A stretch of DNA of 52,329 bases from Eubacteriales bacterium (GTDB lineage Bacteria; Bacillota; Clostridia; Christensenellales; Aristaeellaceae), in assembly GCA_028701335.1 (NCBI GenBank), contig JAQVQY010000002.1, forward strand, positions 1-52,329, read 5' to 3'. A model generated the notes under the pieces. It saw only the letters and a list, made by a program, of their open reading frames with translations, was not told the DNA's origin and did no database searches. A program made the position numbers and the translations under genes. This document shows, piece after piece, positions 15,391-23,156 of the stretch. The first letter of the stretch is position 1; each line of letters starts with the position of its first letter.

Positions 15391-16595
15391 GCTTTTGCCC
15401 CTTTGGCACCGCTTAAGCGGGCGGTGATGGCGCTGGAGATAATCGCGGACTCATAGCCCGTTACGCTTGCGTCCTTGTCCTGCCAGGCTTTCAGGGCATA
15501 ATTCACCATGCGGTCAATCAGGTGGCGGTACGTGAGCCCCTGCCCGGTTTTCTCCCACAGGTAGAAGGCCAGAGAACCCGGGATGGTGTTGATCTCCGTA
15601 ACAACAATGTTCCGGGTGGCCCGGTCGATCATAAAGTCCACCCGCACCACGCCCTTGCAGTCCAGCGCCCAGAAGATGTCCCGGGAGAGCTGCTGTACCA
15701 GCGCCGTTTCCTCCAGGCTGATGGGGGCGGGAATCACACGGGACAGCGAGGCCATGCCCCCGCCCTGGGCGGCGCTTAGATACTTTGTCTTAAAGTCCAG
15801 CAGCTCGCCCTGCCTGACCGGCATCTCCACCACCGAGGCGGTGATGTCCCCGTCATAGCCCATCACGGCGCAGTTGACTTCCTCCGGATTATCCAGCCCC
15901 TGCTCCACCAGGCAGCGCCGGTCCAGGGAAAAGCCCAGCGCCAGTGCTTCAGAAAGCTCCGGGCGGTCGTCAGCGCGGCTGACGCCGATGGAGGAGCCAA
16001 GGTTGGCGGGCTTTACAAACACCGGGTAGGGCAGAGTCGCTTCGATATGGCGGATCAGGCCTCCCGGGTCGTGCTGCCATTCCCGGCGGGAGACGGCAGT
16101 GTCCGGCATCACCGGGACTCCCAAACCCCTGAAGGCCTGCTTCATCATGATCTTGTCAAGGCCCACAGCACTTCCGGCGACGCCGGTTGAGGTATAGGGC
16201 ACGTCCATCATCTCAAGCATGCCCTGAAGGCTCCCGTCCTCACCATTAAGCCCGTGCATCACGGGAATCACGCAGTCAAGCCGCGCTTCCACCCGCCGGG
16301 TCTCTCCGGCGAACAGCCTCCCCCGCCTGGCCGAGACCAGCGCACGGGAGCGGGCTGTCAGGTCCGGAAACACCTGGGTCAGGCCGCTTTTACGGGGATC
16401 AAAATTCAGGTAGGTCTCCAGCTTCCACAGCGCCGGGCCCACATACCAGACGCCCTGGCGGCTGATATAGACCAGGGTAACGTCATATTTGAATGGATTG
16501 ACGAAGCCCGCCAGCTGCAAAGCGCTCACGATGGATACCTCGTGCTCTGTGCTGCGGCTGCCAAAAATAATTCCCAGGCTTAGTTTTTTAGCCAT
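15387..16595 (-). CDS. ddl: D-alanine--D-alanine ligase
   Basis: Makes the D-Ala-D-Ala dipeptide that MurF adds to the peptidoglycan precursor. ATP-grasp enzyme of about 402 residues, with an N-terminal GIIFGSRSTEHEVSIVSA motif, HGLNGEDGSLQGMLEMM, the ATP-grasp core VFVKPANLGSSIGVSRA, and the metal-binding end VRVDFMI...VTEINTIPGS. ATG 16595 is chosen because it follows GGAGGGCGGG at the right distance; ATG 16607, four codons upstream, overlaps the MurF-like stop by one base and lacks a Shine-Dalgarno site of its own. The preceding gene is a MurF-like ligase, a natural partner. Confidence 0.94.
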   Translation of the reverse strand: MAKKLSLGIIFGSRSTEHEVSIVSALQLAGFVNPFKYDVTLVYISRQGVWYVGPALWKLETYLNFDPRKSGLTQVFPDLTARSRALVSARRGRLFAGETRRVEARLDCVIPVMHGLNGEDGSLQGMLEMMDVPYTSTGVAGSAVGLDKIMMKQAFRGLGVPVMPDTAVSRREWQHDPGGLIRHIEATLPYPVFVKPANLGSSIGVSRADDRPELSEALALGFSLDRRCLVEQGLDNPEEVNCAVMGYDGDITASVVEMPVRQGELLDFKTKYLSAAQGGGMASLSRVIPAPISLEETALVQQLSRDIFWALDCKGVVRVDFMIDRATRNIVVTEINTIPGSLAFYLWEKTGQGLTYRHLIDRMVNYALKAWQDKDASVTGYESAIISSAITARLSGAKGAKA

Positions 16596-16606
16596 CCCGC
16601 CCTCCA

Positions 16607-18217
16607 TCAGCTGTACTGGTCCGGCAGGTCGTTTTCATACAACACCACGTCGCCCTCCCCATAGGCCTGGTTCACGTGCCGGTTGGCCTCCGTGAGGGAC
16701 GGGAAGGTGTGGATATGGCTTTCGTCAAACTCCGCCTCCAGCAGGCCCTCCCGGATGGGCTGGGTGCGCCTGACGCCCACCAGAAGCACCTCCTGTGCCA
16801 CAGCGGCCATGTCCCGGCCCAGCTGCCGGTTGGCGGCCTCCTCCTGTTTGCCCAGTTCAATGAAGCCAGGGGTGACCACCACATGGCGGCCGGGATAGGA
16901 CGCCAGCACCTCCAGGGCCTTGAGGGACGCGGCGGGGTTGGTGTTAAAACCGTTATTGATGGCAATATAGCCCTTAGGGTGCCGGCTGGCCTGCAGCCGG
17001 AAAGCCACGGTTTTCACCTGGGCTACGCCCTGGGCGACCTGGGCGGGGCTTAAGCCCAGGCGCAGCGCGGCGGCGGCAGCCAGGAGGATGTTGCGGATAT
17101 TGTGCTCCCCGGGCAGTTTGGTCTCACAAGGCTGGCGCAGTCCGCCTTTTCCGTGGAGGGTGAAGGAACTGCCCTCAGGGGAGAGCGCGATGTCCTCCGC
17201 CCACAGGTCATCCCCCGGCTCCCCCACCAGCGCCTTTTCCACCTGCGCGCGGCGGTAACTGGCGCTCACATGGCGGCCGTCATCGTTGAAAACGGCAAAA
17301 CCGTCCGGCGGAAGCCCTTGGATCAGAGCGTATTTCGTCTCCCGCACCTTCTCCTCACTCCCCAGGGTTTCCAGGTGCTGGGGACCGATGGCGGTGAGGA
17401 TACCCAGGCTGGGCTTGATAAAGCGGCTTAATACCCGGATATCCTGGGGATGCCGGGCACCCATCTCGGCGATAAAATAGCGGTGCTGGGGCCCCAGCTC
17501 ATCCCTGATGCAGCGGGAGAGGGCCACCGGCGTGTTGGCGCTCACGGGGGAGGCCAGGGTGGGATACTGCTGGCTCAGAATGCTGGCCAGCACGTTTTTC
17601 ACTGTGGTCTTGCCATAGGAGCCGGTGATGCCGATGGCCGTCAGGCCGCTCTTCTTATAGCCTTCCAGAATCCGTTTGGCGTCCGTCTGGTAAAGCAACT
17701 GGATGCCCTTCTCCACCGGCCACATGATAAGGGCCGCAATGACAAGCCACAGGGGCAGGAGCGCCGGTACCACCAGGGCGCTGATGCCCATGACATAAAG
17801 CCGCCGGAGAAGGCCCGACACAATGAGCGCCACCACCAGCCAGGCCACGCCCAGGCGCTTGACCCGGGGGGTTACCACCAGCTTTTTCTTGGCCTTCTTC
17901 TCCTGATAGGCGAAAAAGCCGATGGCGCTGCCTGAAAGAAGGATCAGCCCCGCCGCCGCAAGCGACAGCAGCGTCTCCAGCAGCCAGGGGCCATCTGCGG
18001 AAAGGGATGCCAGGAAGGTGAACAGCACGCTTAAGAGCGTCAGCGCCAGCCCCGGCCAGAAGACCCGGGCGCGCTGGCGGGACAGGGTTCTTAAAAAGCC
18101 GCCAAACTGGTAGCTGGACAGCTGGAAATACTGCACCAACAGCCTGCCCGCGGGCAGGATGGCTACCGCCGGCGCGAACCAGAGGATATACCGGGCCAGG
18201 CTTAACACGGCGTTCAC
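16607..18217 (-). CDS. Membrane-fused MurF-like Mur ligase
   Basis: A 536-residue protein joining a membrane domain to a Mur ligase. Hydrophobic helices lie at about 5-27, 53-72, 80-104, 123-137 and 144-167. The ligase core starts near residue 190 with the ATP P-loop GITGSYGKTTVKN (196-208), followed by the Mur central-domain markers FIAEMGARHPQDI and LPGEHNIRNILLAAAAAL. The MurF-specific DDxYNANP region reads AINNGFNTNPAAS, with both Asp replaced by Asn. Ordinary MurF is soluble and adds D-Ala-D-Ala to UDP-MurNAc-tripeptide. This form may act at the membrane or on another acceptor (inference). GTG 18217 overlaps the hydrolase stop by 4 bases. Ddl is encoded next. Confidence 0.85.
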   Translation of the reverse strand: MNAVLSLARYILWFAPAVAILPAGRLLVQYFQLSSYQFGGFLRTLSRQRARVFWPGLALTLLSVLFTFLASLSADGPWLLETLLSLAAAGLILLSGSAIGFFAYQEKKAKKKLVVTPRVKRLGVAWLVVALIVSGLLRRLYVMGISALVVPALLPLWLVIAALIMWPVEKGIQLLYQTDAKRILEGYKKSGLTAIGITGSYGKTTVKNVLASILSQQYPTLASPVSANTPVALSRCIRDELGPQHRYFIAEMGARHPQDIRVLSRFIKPSLGILTAIGPQHLETLGSEEKVRETKYALIQGLPPDGFAVFNDDGRHVSASYRRAQVEKALVGEPGDDLWAEDIALSPEGSSFTLHGKGGLRQPCETKLPGEHNIRNILLAAAAALRLGLSPAQVAQGVAQVKTVAFRLQASRHPKGYIAINNGFNTNPAASLKALEVLASYPGRHVVVTPGFIELGKQEEAANRQLGRDMAAVAQEVLLVGVRRTQPIREGLLEAEFDESHIHTFPSLTEANRHVNQAYGEGDVVLYENDLPDQYS

Positions 18218-19014
18218 AGCGGGAAATCCTCCTCCAGAAAGGCTTCCACGGCATTGGCGAAGCGGGCGGCTTGGTTCTGGTACGCCCAGTGGTCCTCTCC
18301 CCCATATATTAATAGGGTGGCGTCCGGCATTTCCTCAGCCATCGCTTCCCCCATCCACATTGGCGTGGCCTGGTCGTTTTCGCCCCATACCAGAAGGGTG
18401 GGGTGCTTGATGCCATGAAGAAGCGGCCGCAGATCCTGCCTGACTATCAGGCTGAAGCTACCGCGCAGGTTTTCAGGGGTCAGGAGATAATCCGTTGAGG
18501 ACATGGCGCTCCTGAGCGTGTCCACAGCTTCTTCCGCCGGCTTTTTCAGCGCCGGGATTTTTCCGATAATATCAAGCCCCATCCGCGCCGCTTTATATCC
18601 CAGAGCCCGGGCTTTTGCCTTGATTCCCCGCTTCTCCCTGAGGCCCGCGCAGCCGGTCAACACCAGCCTATTCACACGATCCGGGTGATGGGCGGCCAGA
18701 TACAGCGCTATTCTTCCGCCAAAGGAATGGGCCACCAGGCTGGCCCTGGCGATGCCCAGGGCGTCCATAGCCTTGAGCGTCCAGGCGGCGTATTCGGGCA
18801 CGCCCCAGTTTCCAGCTTGGGCGGGGGTCTCCCCGTGGCCCGGAAAATCCAGCATGGACACGCGAAAACGCCGCTTGAGCTTTTGGCCCAGGGGGAGCAT
18901 GTTTTTCTCCAGGCTCACGCTGCGCGGCCCCCAGCCGTGGAGCAGCAGCAGCTCCTCGCCGCTCTCCCCCAGTTTTTGGGCGTTGGTCGCCAGCCCATCC
19001 ACGCTCAGCCTCAA
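18214..19014 (-). CDS. Alpha/beta hydrolase
   Basis: A 266-residue alpha/beta-hydrolase-fold protein with oxyanion-side LLLLHGWGPR, DFPGHGET, nucleophile elbow AHSFGGR (GxSxG-like with Ser), acid in LVWGENDQATP and the catalytic His in GGEDHW near the C-terminus. No signal peptide, so probably cytoplasmic. Substrate unknown. It begins at TTG 19014 inside a TTGA overlap with the GNAT stop and ends in a GTGA overlap with the MurF-like gene. This placement suggests work on an envelope precursor or recycling product, although that is only context. Confidence 0.85.
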   Translation of the reverse strand: MRLSVDGLATNAQKLGESGEELLLLHGWGPRSVSLEKNMLPLGQKLKRRFRVSMLDFPGHGETPAQAGNWGVPEYAAWTLKAMDALGIARASLVAHSFGGRIALYLAAHHPDRVNRLVLTGCAGLREKRGIKAKARALGYKAARMGLDIIGKIPALKKPAEEAVDTLRSAMSSTDYLLTPENLRGSFSLIVRQDLRPLLHGIKHPTLLVWGENDQATPMWMGEAMAEEMPDATLLIYGGEDHWAYQNQAARFANAVEAFLEEDFPL

Positions 19015-19502
19015 ATCTCCAGTCCCTCCAACGTTTCCTTAGGTCCGCCCAATAAGAGGATATAGCGGCATTTCTCCTTTGACATCATACACACCGGCTG
19101 GTATTTGGGCGGCACCCGGGTGACGCGCTCCAGCACACAACCCAGGCGTTCGCAGGTCTTCCGGCTGGGCACATTGTCCGGGTCCGTGGTGATGACAACG
19201 GAACGCAGCCCCAGCCCCCGCATCACCGGGACCAGCCTCTCCACGGCCCTTGCCGCATAGGCATGCCCCCTGTACCCCTCGTACACGCGGTAGCCGATGT
19301 GCCCCAGGTAATAGAGTTCCGGGCTTTCCCCCAGGCGCACGCTCACATAACCGGCGCTTCGGCGGCTGTTATGCGGGATGATGTCAAAGGTGAACCCCGC
19401 CTCAATGCCGCTCTCCTTATCCCGCTGCCCGGATGCCGCCAGGCGCAGGGTGAAGCCCTCGCCCATCAGTTCCGGCTTTTCCGTGAAAAATCGCCTGAAC
19501 AC
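19011..19502 (-). CDS. GNAT family acetyltransferase
   Basis: About 163 residues from GTG 19502, which follows GGGGAGGG. The frame is open further upstream, to 19613, but that part would cover the promoter and has no ribosome-binding site. The core reads AGYVSVRLG...YLGHIGYRVYEGYRGHAYAARAVERL, where RGHAYAA is the acetyl-CoA loop. It continues with SVVITTDPDNVPSRKTCERLGCVLERV, a classic GNAT end. The C-terminal part (PPKYQPVCMMSKEKCRYIL) resembles acetyltransferases of unknown substrate. First gene of a five-gene chain that continues to gdhA. Confidence 0.82.
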   Translation of the reverse strand: MFRRFFTEKPELMGEGFTLRLAASGQRDKESGIEAGFTFDIIPHNSRRSAGYVSVRLGESPELYYLGHIGYRVYEGYRGHAYAARAVERLVPVMRGLGLRSVVITTDPDNVPSRKTCERLGCVLERVTRVPPKYQPVCMMSKEKCRYILLLGGPKETLEGLEI

Positions 19503-19529
19503 ATGCCCTCCCCGATTATCAGCAGGACG

Positions 19530-19558
19530 ATTATAGCACAGCGTATAGGGCGCTTCAA
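19530..19558 (-). promoter_or_regulatory. Sigma-A promoter of the GNAT-hydrolase-MurF-ddl-gdhA chain
   Basis: On the minus strand, TTGAAG and a perfect TATAAT are separated by 17 bases. The -10 box lies 27 bases before the GTG 19502 start, which supports that start choice. Confidence 0.75.
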
Positions 19559-19615
19559 GCAAGGCGGAGCCGGGAGAATGGGGCTTGGAGGGCCTAAAAC
19601 CACGCAAACACAACA

Positions 19616-19638
19616 GGGAGGGACCGCTGGCCCCTCCC
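19616..19638 (-). terminator. Terminator after the SIMPL gene
   Basis: A 7-bp GGGAGGG/CCCTCCC stem with a 9-base loop just past the stop codon of the minus-strand SIMPL gene, followed on that strand by a T/G-rich stretch ending in TTTT. Confidence 0.55.
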
Positions 19639-19659
19639 TTGTGGTCAGGTTATCAGGCG

Positions 19660-20367
19660 TTATTTGAGCTCAAACACCAGCGTGACTTCAGCGGATACCG
19701 CCACCTTGCCTGAAATGATGGGCGCGCCGGCGTCTGAGGGCATGGCATAGCTCTCCCGCGCCATGTACAGGTCCGCATAGGTCACTGGCGATTGGATTTC
19801 CACCAGTTCCCCCAGGGCCTTCCCCGCGGCCAGGGCCAGCATATCGGCCCTGTCCTGGGCGTTTTTCACCGCCAGGTTGATGGCCTGCTGGGTGGCCTCA
19901 GCGTTTTCAGACGCCTGGAAGATGAGGCTGTAGACATTGTTGGCGCCCTTGTTGGCGGCGGCGTCAATGACCTCAGATACCAGGCTGATGTCCCGGATGA
20001 TCACATAGATCATGTTGGTCACCACATAGGGCGGCATCACGGGGGCGCCTGAAGCCAGGCCATACTCCACAGCCTGGTCCGTGTAGACGGAGAACATGCT
20101 GGTGCGGATGTCCTCTTCCTTGACGCCCAGTTCCTTCAGCGCTTCAATCACGCCCTGCATGATCCGGTCGTTTTCGCCCTGCGCCTCCCCGGCGGTGTTT
20201 CCCCGGGTCATGGCCCCGATCTCAATGGTGGCATAGTCCGCGTCAATGGATACGGTGGCCTGCCCGGTCACGGTGAGGCGGGGGCTGGCGTTTTGGGCAA
20301 GTCCGGGGACGGCCAGCGCAAGCACCAATGCCAGAGACAACAGGGAAGCAAACAGTTTTTTCGTCAT
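19660..20367 (-). CDS. Secreted SIMPL-domain (DUF541) protein
   Basis: A 235-residue exported protein. Residues 1-25 are a signal peptide (KKLFASLLSLALVLALAVPGLAQ). The mature part has the SIMPL/DUF541 order: ITVTGQA-like start (RLTVTGQATVSIDADYATIEIGAMT), NDRIMQGVIEALKELGVKEEDIRT, a central beta part, and the C-terminal helix AVKNAQDRADMLALAAGKALGEL. Family members form oligomeric barrels of unclear function at the cell surface. ATG 20367 overlaps the DUF4349 gene stop (ATGA), so it is the third gene of the ECF sigma operon and probably a target of envelope-stress control. Confidence 0.88.
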   Translation of the reverse strand: MTKKLFASLLSLALVLALAVPGLAQNASPRLTVTGQATVSIDADYATIEIGAMTRGNTAGEAQGENDRIMQGVIEALKELGVKEEDIRTSMFSVYTDQAVEYGLASGAPVMPPYVVTNMIYVIIRDISLVSEVIDAAANKGANNVYSLIFQASENAEATQQAINLAVKNAQDRADMLALAAGKALGELVEIQSPVTYADLYMARESYAMPSDAGAPIISGKVAVSAEVTLVFELK

Positions 20368-21539
20368 TTTGTATTTCTCCTTTTTTTGATGGCCCGGACG
20401 ATAATGATCACAAGGGCGATAAGGATGATAACCGGCAGGATGGCCGCCAGGAACACCGCGGCATCGGCCGCCCATTCGCGCAGCATCTGCCACATGTGGG
20501 AAACGCCGCTTTTGATGCGGTCCCACAGGGTCTCTTCCCTGGCCTCGGCGGTGTCAAGGGCGCTCATTTCGTTGAGCGTCATGGTGAGGGTGGCGTCGTT
20601 TACCCGGGAGTCAATGCCCTGGAGCTGCCCGGTGTAGCTGTCGATAAGGTACTGGGTGTCGGCGATGGCGCTTTCCAGGCTGATCAGGTCCTCCACACTC
20701 ACCGCTTTTTCAAGCAGGGCCATCAGGCGTTCCATCTTGGCCTGCTGGGTCTTAAGCCGGCTGTCCGTGTCGCTGTACTGCTCGCTCACATCCTCAGCGG
20801 ATTCACTGAAGGCCTGGAGGTGGCCCAGGCCCTTGAGCCTTTCGGCAAAGGTGTCAAGCCCGTTCGCCGGCACCCGGAGGGTGAGGTAGGCGGTGCGCAG
20901 GCCGTTTGAAGCGGTGCGGATATCAGCGCTTTCCACCCGGCCGCCTGCAGATTCAAGCGCGTCCCGGATGGCCTGGTAGTCGTCGTCAAAGTTGCGGGTG
21001 CCGCTTGTCATGGACACGCGCCGAATGATTTTGAGCTCCTGGTTTTCCTTGCCGGCGGCCGTGTCTGCCGCCCACATCATGGGCTCAGCCGCTTCAGGCG
21101 CCGGCAGAAAGGCGGCCATCCCGTCCCCCGCTCCGGAACGGACGTTGGCGCCGCTGTAGTAACCGATGCCGCCATCAGGCGCCTGGGTTTCCGCCGCGGG
21201 CCGCCGGCCCAGGGCGCGGTCCAGCTCGTTGCCGGTCAAAAGCGTGCCTACCAGCACCACCGCGAAGGCCGCGGCAATGGCAAGCCATTTGGTCCAGGCT
21301 GGTGTGTTCTTCTTCATGGGGATTTCCTCCTGCTCTTGGATTTTCCGCCGCCAGGATGATGAGTAATCGGCGGGTACCTCGTCTTCCTCATTAATCCTCC
21401 GGCAGTCTTCCAGCACCTTCAGGCGCAGGCGGCAGGCGGGGCACCCGTTCAGATGCGCTTCCATTTCCGCCAGGTTTTCCGCGTCCAACGCGCCAATCAG
21501 GTACTGCTCCAGGAGGGATTCGTAGGGTTCATGCCTCAT
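20364..21539 (-). CDS. Putative zinc-finger anti-sigma factor fused to DUF4349
   Basis: A 391-residue membrane protein. Residues 1-40 carry the ZAS-type zinc motif H29-x3-C33-x2-C36 (AHLNGCPAC), which in this family holds the cognate ECF sigma factor. A membrane helix lies at ~83-101. Residues ~165-355 fit DUF4349: RRVSMTSGTRNFDDDYQAI, RTAYLTLRVPANGLDTFAERL, then a coiled coil and VNDATLTMTLNE. A second helix (~363-383) is followed by a basic tail. It overlaps the sigma gene by 4 bases (ATGA), the usual sigma/anti-sigma arrangement. A strong internal ribosome-binding site precedes Met75, so a shorter DUF4349 protein without the zinc finger may also be made. Confidence 0.88.
   Translation of the reverse strand: MRHEPYESLLEQYLIGALDAENLAEMEAHLNGCPACRLRLKVLEDCRRINEEDEVPADYSSSWRRKIQEQEEIPMKKNTPAWTKWLAIAAAFAVVLVGTLLTGNELDRALGRRPAAETQAPDGGIGYYSGANVRSGAGDGMAAFLPAPEAAEPMMWAADTAAGKENQELKIIRRVSMTSGTRNFDDDYQAIRDALESAGGRVESADIRTASNGLRTAYLTLRVPANGLDTFAERLKGLGHLQAFSESAEDVSEQYSDTDSRLKTQQAKMERLMALLEKAVSVEDLISLESAIADTQYLIDSYTGQLQGIDSRVNDATLTMTLNEMSALDTAEAREETLWDRIKSGVSHMWQMLREWAADAAVFLAAILPVIILIALVIIIVRAIKKRRNTK
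21317..21331 (-). promoter_or_regulatory. Strong internal ribosome-binding site and ATG inside the anti-sigma gene
   Basis: On the minus strand, AGGAGG is followed 8 bases later by ATG (21317), which is in frame as Met75 and opens MKKNTPAWTKW, a typical N-terminus for a membrane-anchored protein. It is a better initiation site than that of the full-length gene. Confidence 0.6.
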
Positions 21540-22147
21540 GGCGTTTCCCTCCTTTCACCCTTATGACGCGGGGAGGCCGCGAAAAGTTCCGGCTGCCGGG
21601 ATAAAATTTGCGTCATCGTGTCCCGGGCCCGGCTGACCCGGCTCTTGAGGGTGCCCAGGGGCACTTCCAGGGCTTCCGCCGCCACCTGATAACTCAAGCC
21701 GTTTAGGTCAACAAGCGTCATGGCTGCCCGGTAGTCAGGCGCAAGCTCTGAAAGGGCATCTTTGATGAGCCGCCTGCGCTCGCTTTCCTCAAGCCGCTCA
21801 TAGGCCTCCGGCGCCGCGTCCGGCACCTCCCAGCCCGATTCGCGCATCACCTCCAGGGAGACCGTTTCCTTGCGCCCACGCAGCGCGTCCAGGCACACGT
21901 TGGTGGCGATGCTGTAAAGCCAGGTGGAGAACTTGCTGCGCCCCTCAAAGCGTGGAAAGGCCTTGAAGGCCTTGAGCATCGCTTCCTGGGCGCAGTCCTG
22001 GGCGTCCTCACGGTTTCCCATCATGTTCAGGCACACAAAATATACCTGCTTTTCCAGGGGCAGGGCCAGCGCCTCAAAAGCGGCGATGGTTTCATCCCGA
22101 TGGCGCGTGAAAGCCACCTCCTTTGCCATTTCCATCAGTATACCCAT
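21536..22147 (-). CDS. ECF-type RNA polymerase sigma factor
   Basis: A 203-residue sigma-70 family ECF factor. Region 2 includes MMGNREDAQDCAQEAMLKAFKAF (43-65) and FSTWLYSIATNVCLDALR (73-90). Region 4 includes LAPDYRAAMTLVDLNGLSYQVAAEALEVPLGTLKSRVSRARD, the helix-turn-helix that reads the -35 box. The anti-sigma gene overlaps its stop codon. A GGAACC followed 13 bases later by CGTTAA, upstream (about 22153-22177 on the minus strand), resembles an autoregulatory ECF promoter, but the spacing is short. The start is uncertain: ATG 22147 lacks a good Shine-Dalgarno, and AAAGGAGGT at codons 9-11 has no start codon behind it. Confidence 0.93.
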   Translation of the reverse strand: MGILMEMAKEVAFTRHRDETIAAFEALALPLEKQVYFVCLNMMGNREDAQDCAQEAMLKAFKAFPRFEGRSKFSTWLYSIATNVCLDALRGRKETVSLEVMRESGWEVPDAAPEAYERLEESERRRLIKDALSELAPDYRAAMTLVDLNGLSYQVAAEALEVPLGTLKSRVSRARDTMTQILSRQPELFAASPRHKGERRETP

Positions 22148-22187
22148 CGATTTAACGCCCGGGGGGCTATGGTTCCTGCATCGATAT

Positions 22188-22214
22188 TAAAAAAGCTGGC
22201 GTTCAAGCGCCAGC
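22188..22214 (-). terminator. Intrinsic terminator after the MMPL operon
   Basis: GCTGGCG and CGCCAGC form a 7-bp stem with a 6-base loop, followed on the minus strand by TTTTTTT. It separates the MMPL pair from the ECF sigma operon. Confidence 0.85.
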
Positions 22215-22235
22215 CCCAAATCAGAATACCCGCGC

Positions 22236-23156
22236 TCAGCCGCCAAACAGGCTGAGGATCCTCTGCCATACGGTGTCCGGCGCCTCCTCCACGGCTGTGG
22301 GTGCCGGTTCCGCTTGTTTCACCGGAATCTCCTCACTCAAGAGCACAAACTGCAGGGAGCGCACGATGTTTCGCCCGTCCATAAAGGAAGTGACGGGCTG
22401 CCCTCGCATACCGGTGAGGAATTGCTCCATCATGCTGCCGGCCACCGCACCAAAGGGAGTACCCTCCAGGGCCTGGGCGGCCATGTCCTCATACATCCTG
22501 GCGTCCACCCCCATGCGCACCGCGGCGAACTGGGCGCCGCCCATGGCGAAGTCCTGGACATCCGTCGTAACGGCATAGGAAGCCGCCTGTCCCGGCAGGA
22601 TGACATAACTTATGGTGATGTCCCCGCCCGCGTAGGCGATGGTGGCCTCCGGGGCTCGGACATCAAGGCAACGCGCGCCAGGTAAGGTGAAGGTCGCCGT
22701 CATCGCCAGGCTCTGATTGTAAACGGCGCCCTCTTCCAGTGGATTCACTTCAAAATGAATGCCAAGCTCACCCGTTGCGCCGGATAACTCCTCAGGCATT
22801 GCGTCCGCGCCGTCCAGGGTGTAACGCATCATGATCTCCCAAGGCAGGCGCGCCTCCTCCGGGATGCCCTGGTAATAGAAGCGCCCTGGCGCCATGGTGA
22901 AGGCGGCCTCGCCGTCCTCGTATGAAAAATCCCCGGCTTGGGTTAATGGCAGGGCCTCCGTGTATCGGCCGTAGTCCCTGCCCTCAGAGATCTCAGGAGA
23001 CTCAAAGCTATTGACCACGTACACGCTCTCCACCTCGCCCAGGGCGGACAGGCGGGCATAGATAACCTCGTCCTTCATCACCTCGGACAGGCCCGTAAAA
23101 GTCATAAGAATCAGCGCCAGCGATATAAGCGCCCCGTTACGGAAGATTCGTTTCAT
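22236..23156 (-). CDS. Secreted partner protein of the MMPL transporter
   Basis: A 306-residue exported protein with no firm family name. Residues 1-24 are a signal peptide or anchor (RNGALISLALILMTFTGLS). It then reads KDEVIYARLSALGEVESVYVVNSF followed by a DYG element, a pattern I associate with extracytoplasmic proteins encoded beside MMPL/RND or YhgE-like proteins in Clostridia. The rest is beta-rich, with a Pro/Ala/Glu linker (KQAEPAPTAVEEAPDTV) and a short amphipathic tail (WQRILSLFGG). It begins within the last 20 bases of the MMPL gene, so the two are coupled. Probably an accessory factor in export of a lipid or polymer (inference). Confidence 0.72.
   Translation of the reverse strand: MKRIFRNGALISLALILMTFTGLSEVMKDEVIYARLSALGEVESVYVVNSFESPEISEGRDYGRYTEALPLTQAGDFSYEDGEAAFTMAPGRFYYQGIPEEARLPWEIMMRYTLDGADAMPEELSGATGELGIHFEVNPLEEGAVYNQSLAMTATFTLPGARCLDVRAPEATIAYAGGDITISYVILPGQAASYAVTTDVQDFAMGGAQFAAVRMGVDARMYEDMAAQALEGTPFGAVAGSMMEQFLTGMRGQPVTSFMDGRNIVRSLQFVLLSEEIPVKQAEPAPTAVEEAPDTVWQRILSLFGG

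Noticed and set aside
22100..22147. A downstream start for the ECF sigma factor using AAAGGAGGT at codons 9-11
   Set aside because: No ATG, GTG or TTG lies in frame at a suitable distance after it; the match comes from the Lys-Glu-Val codons.
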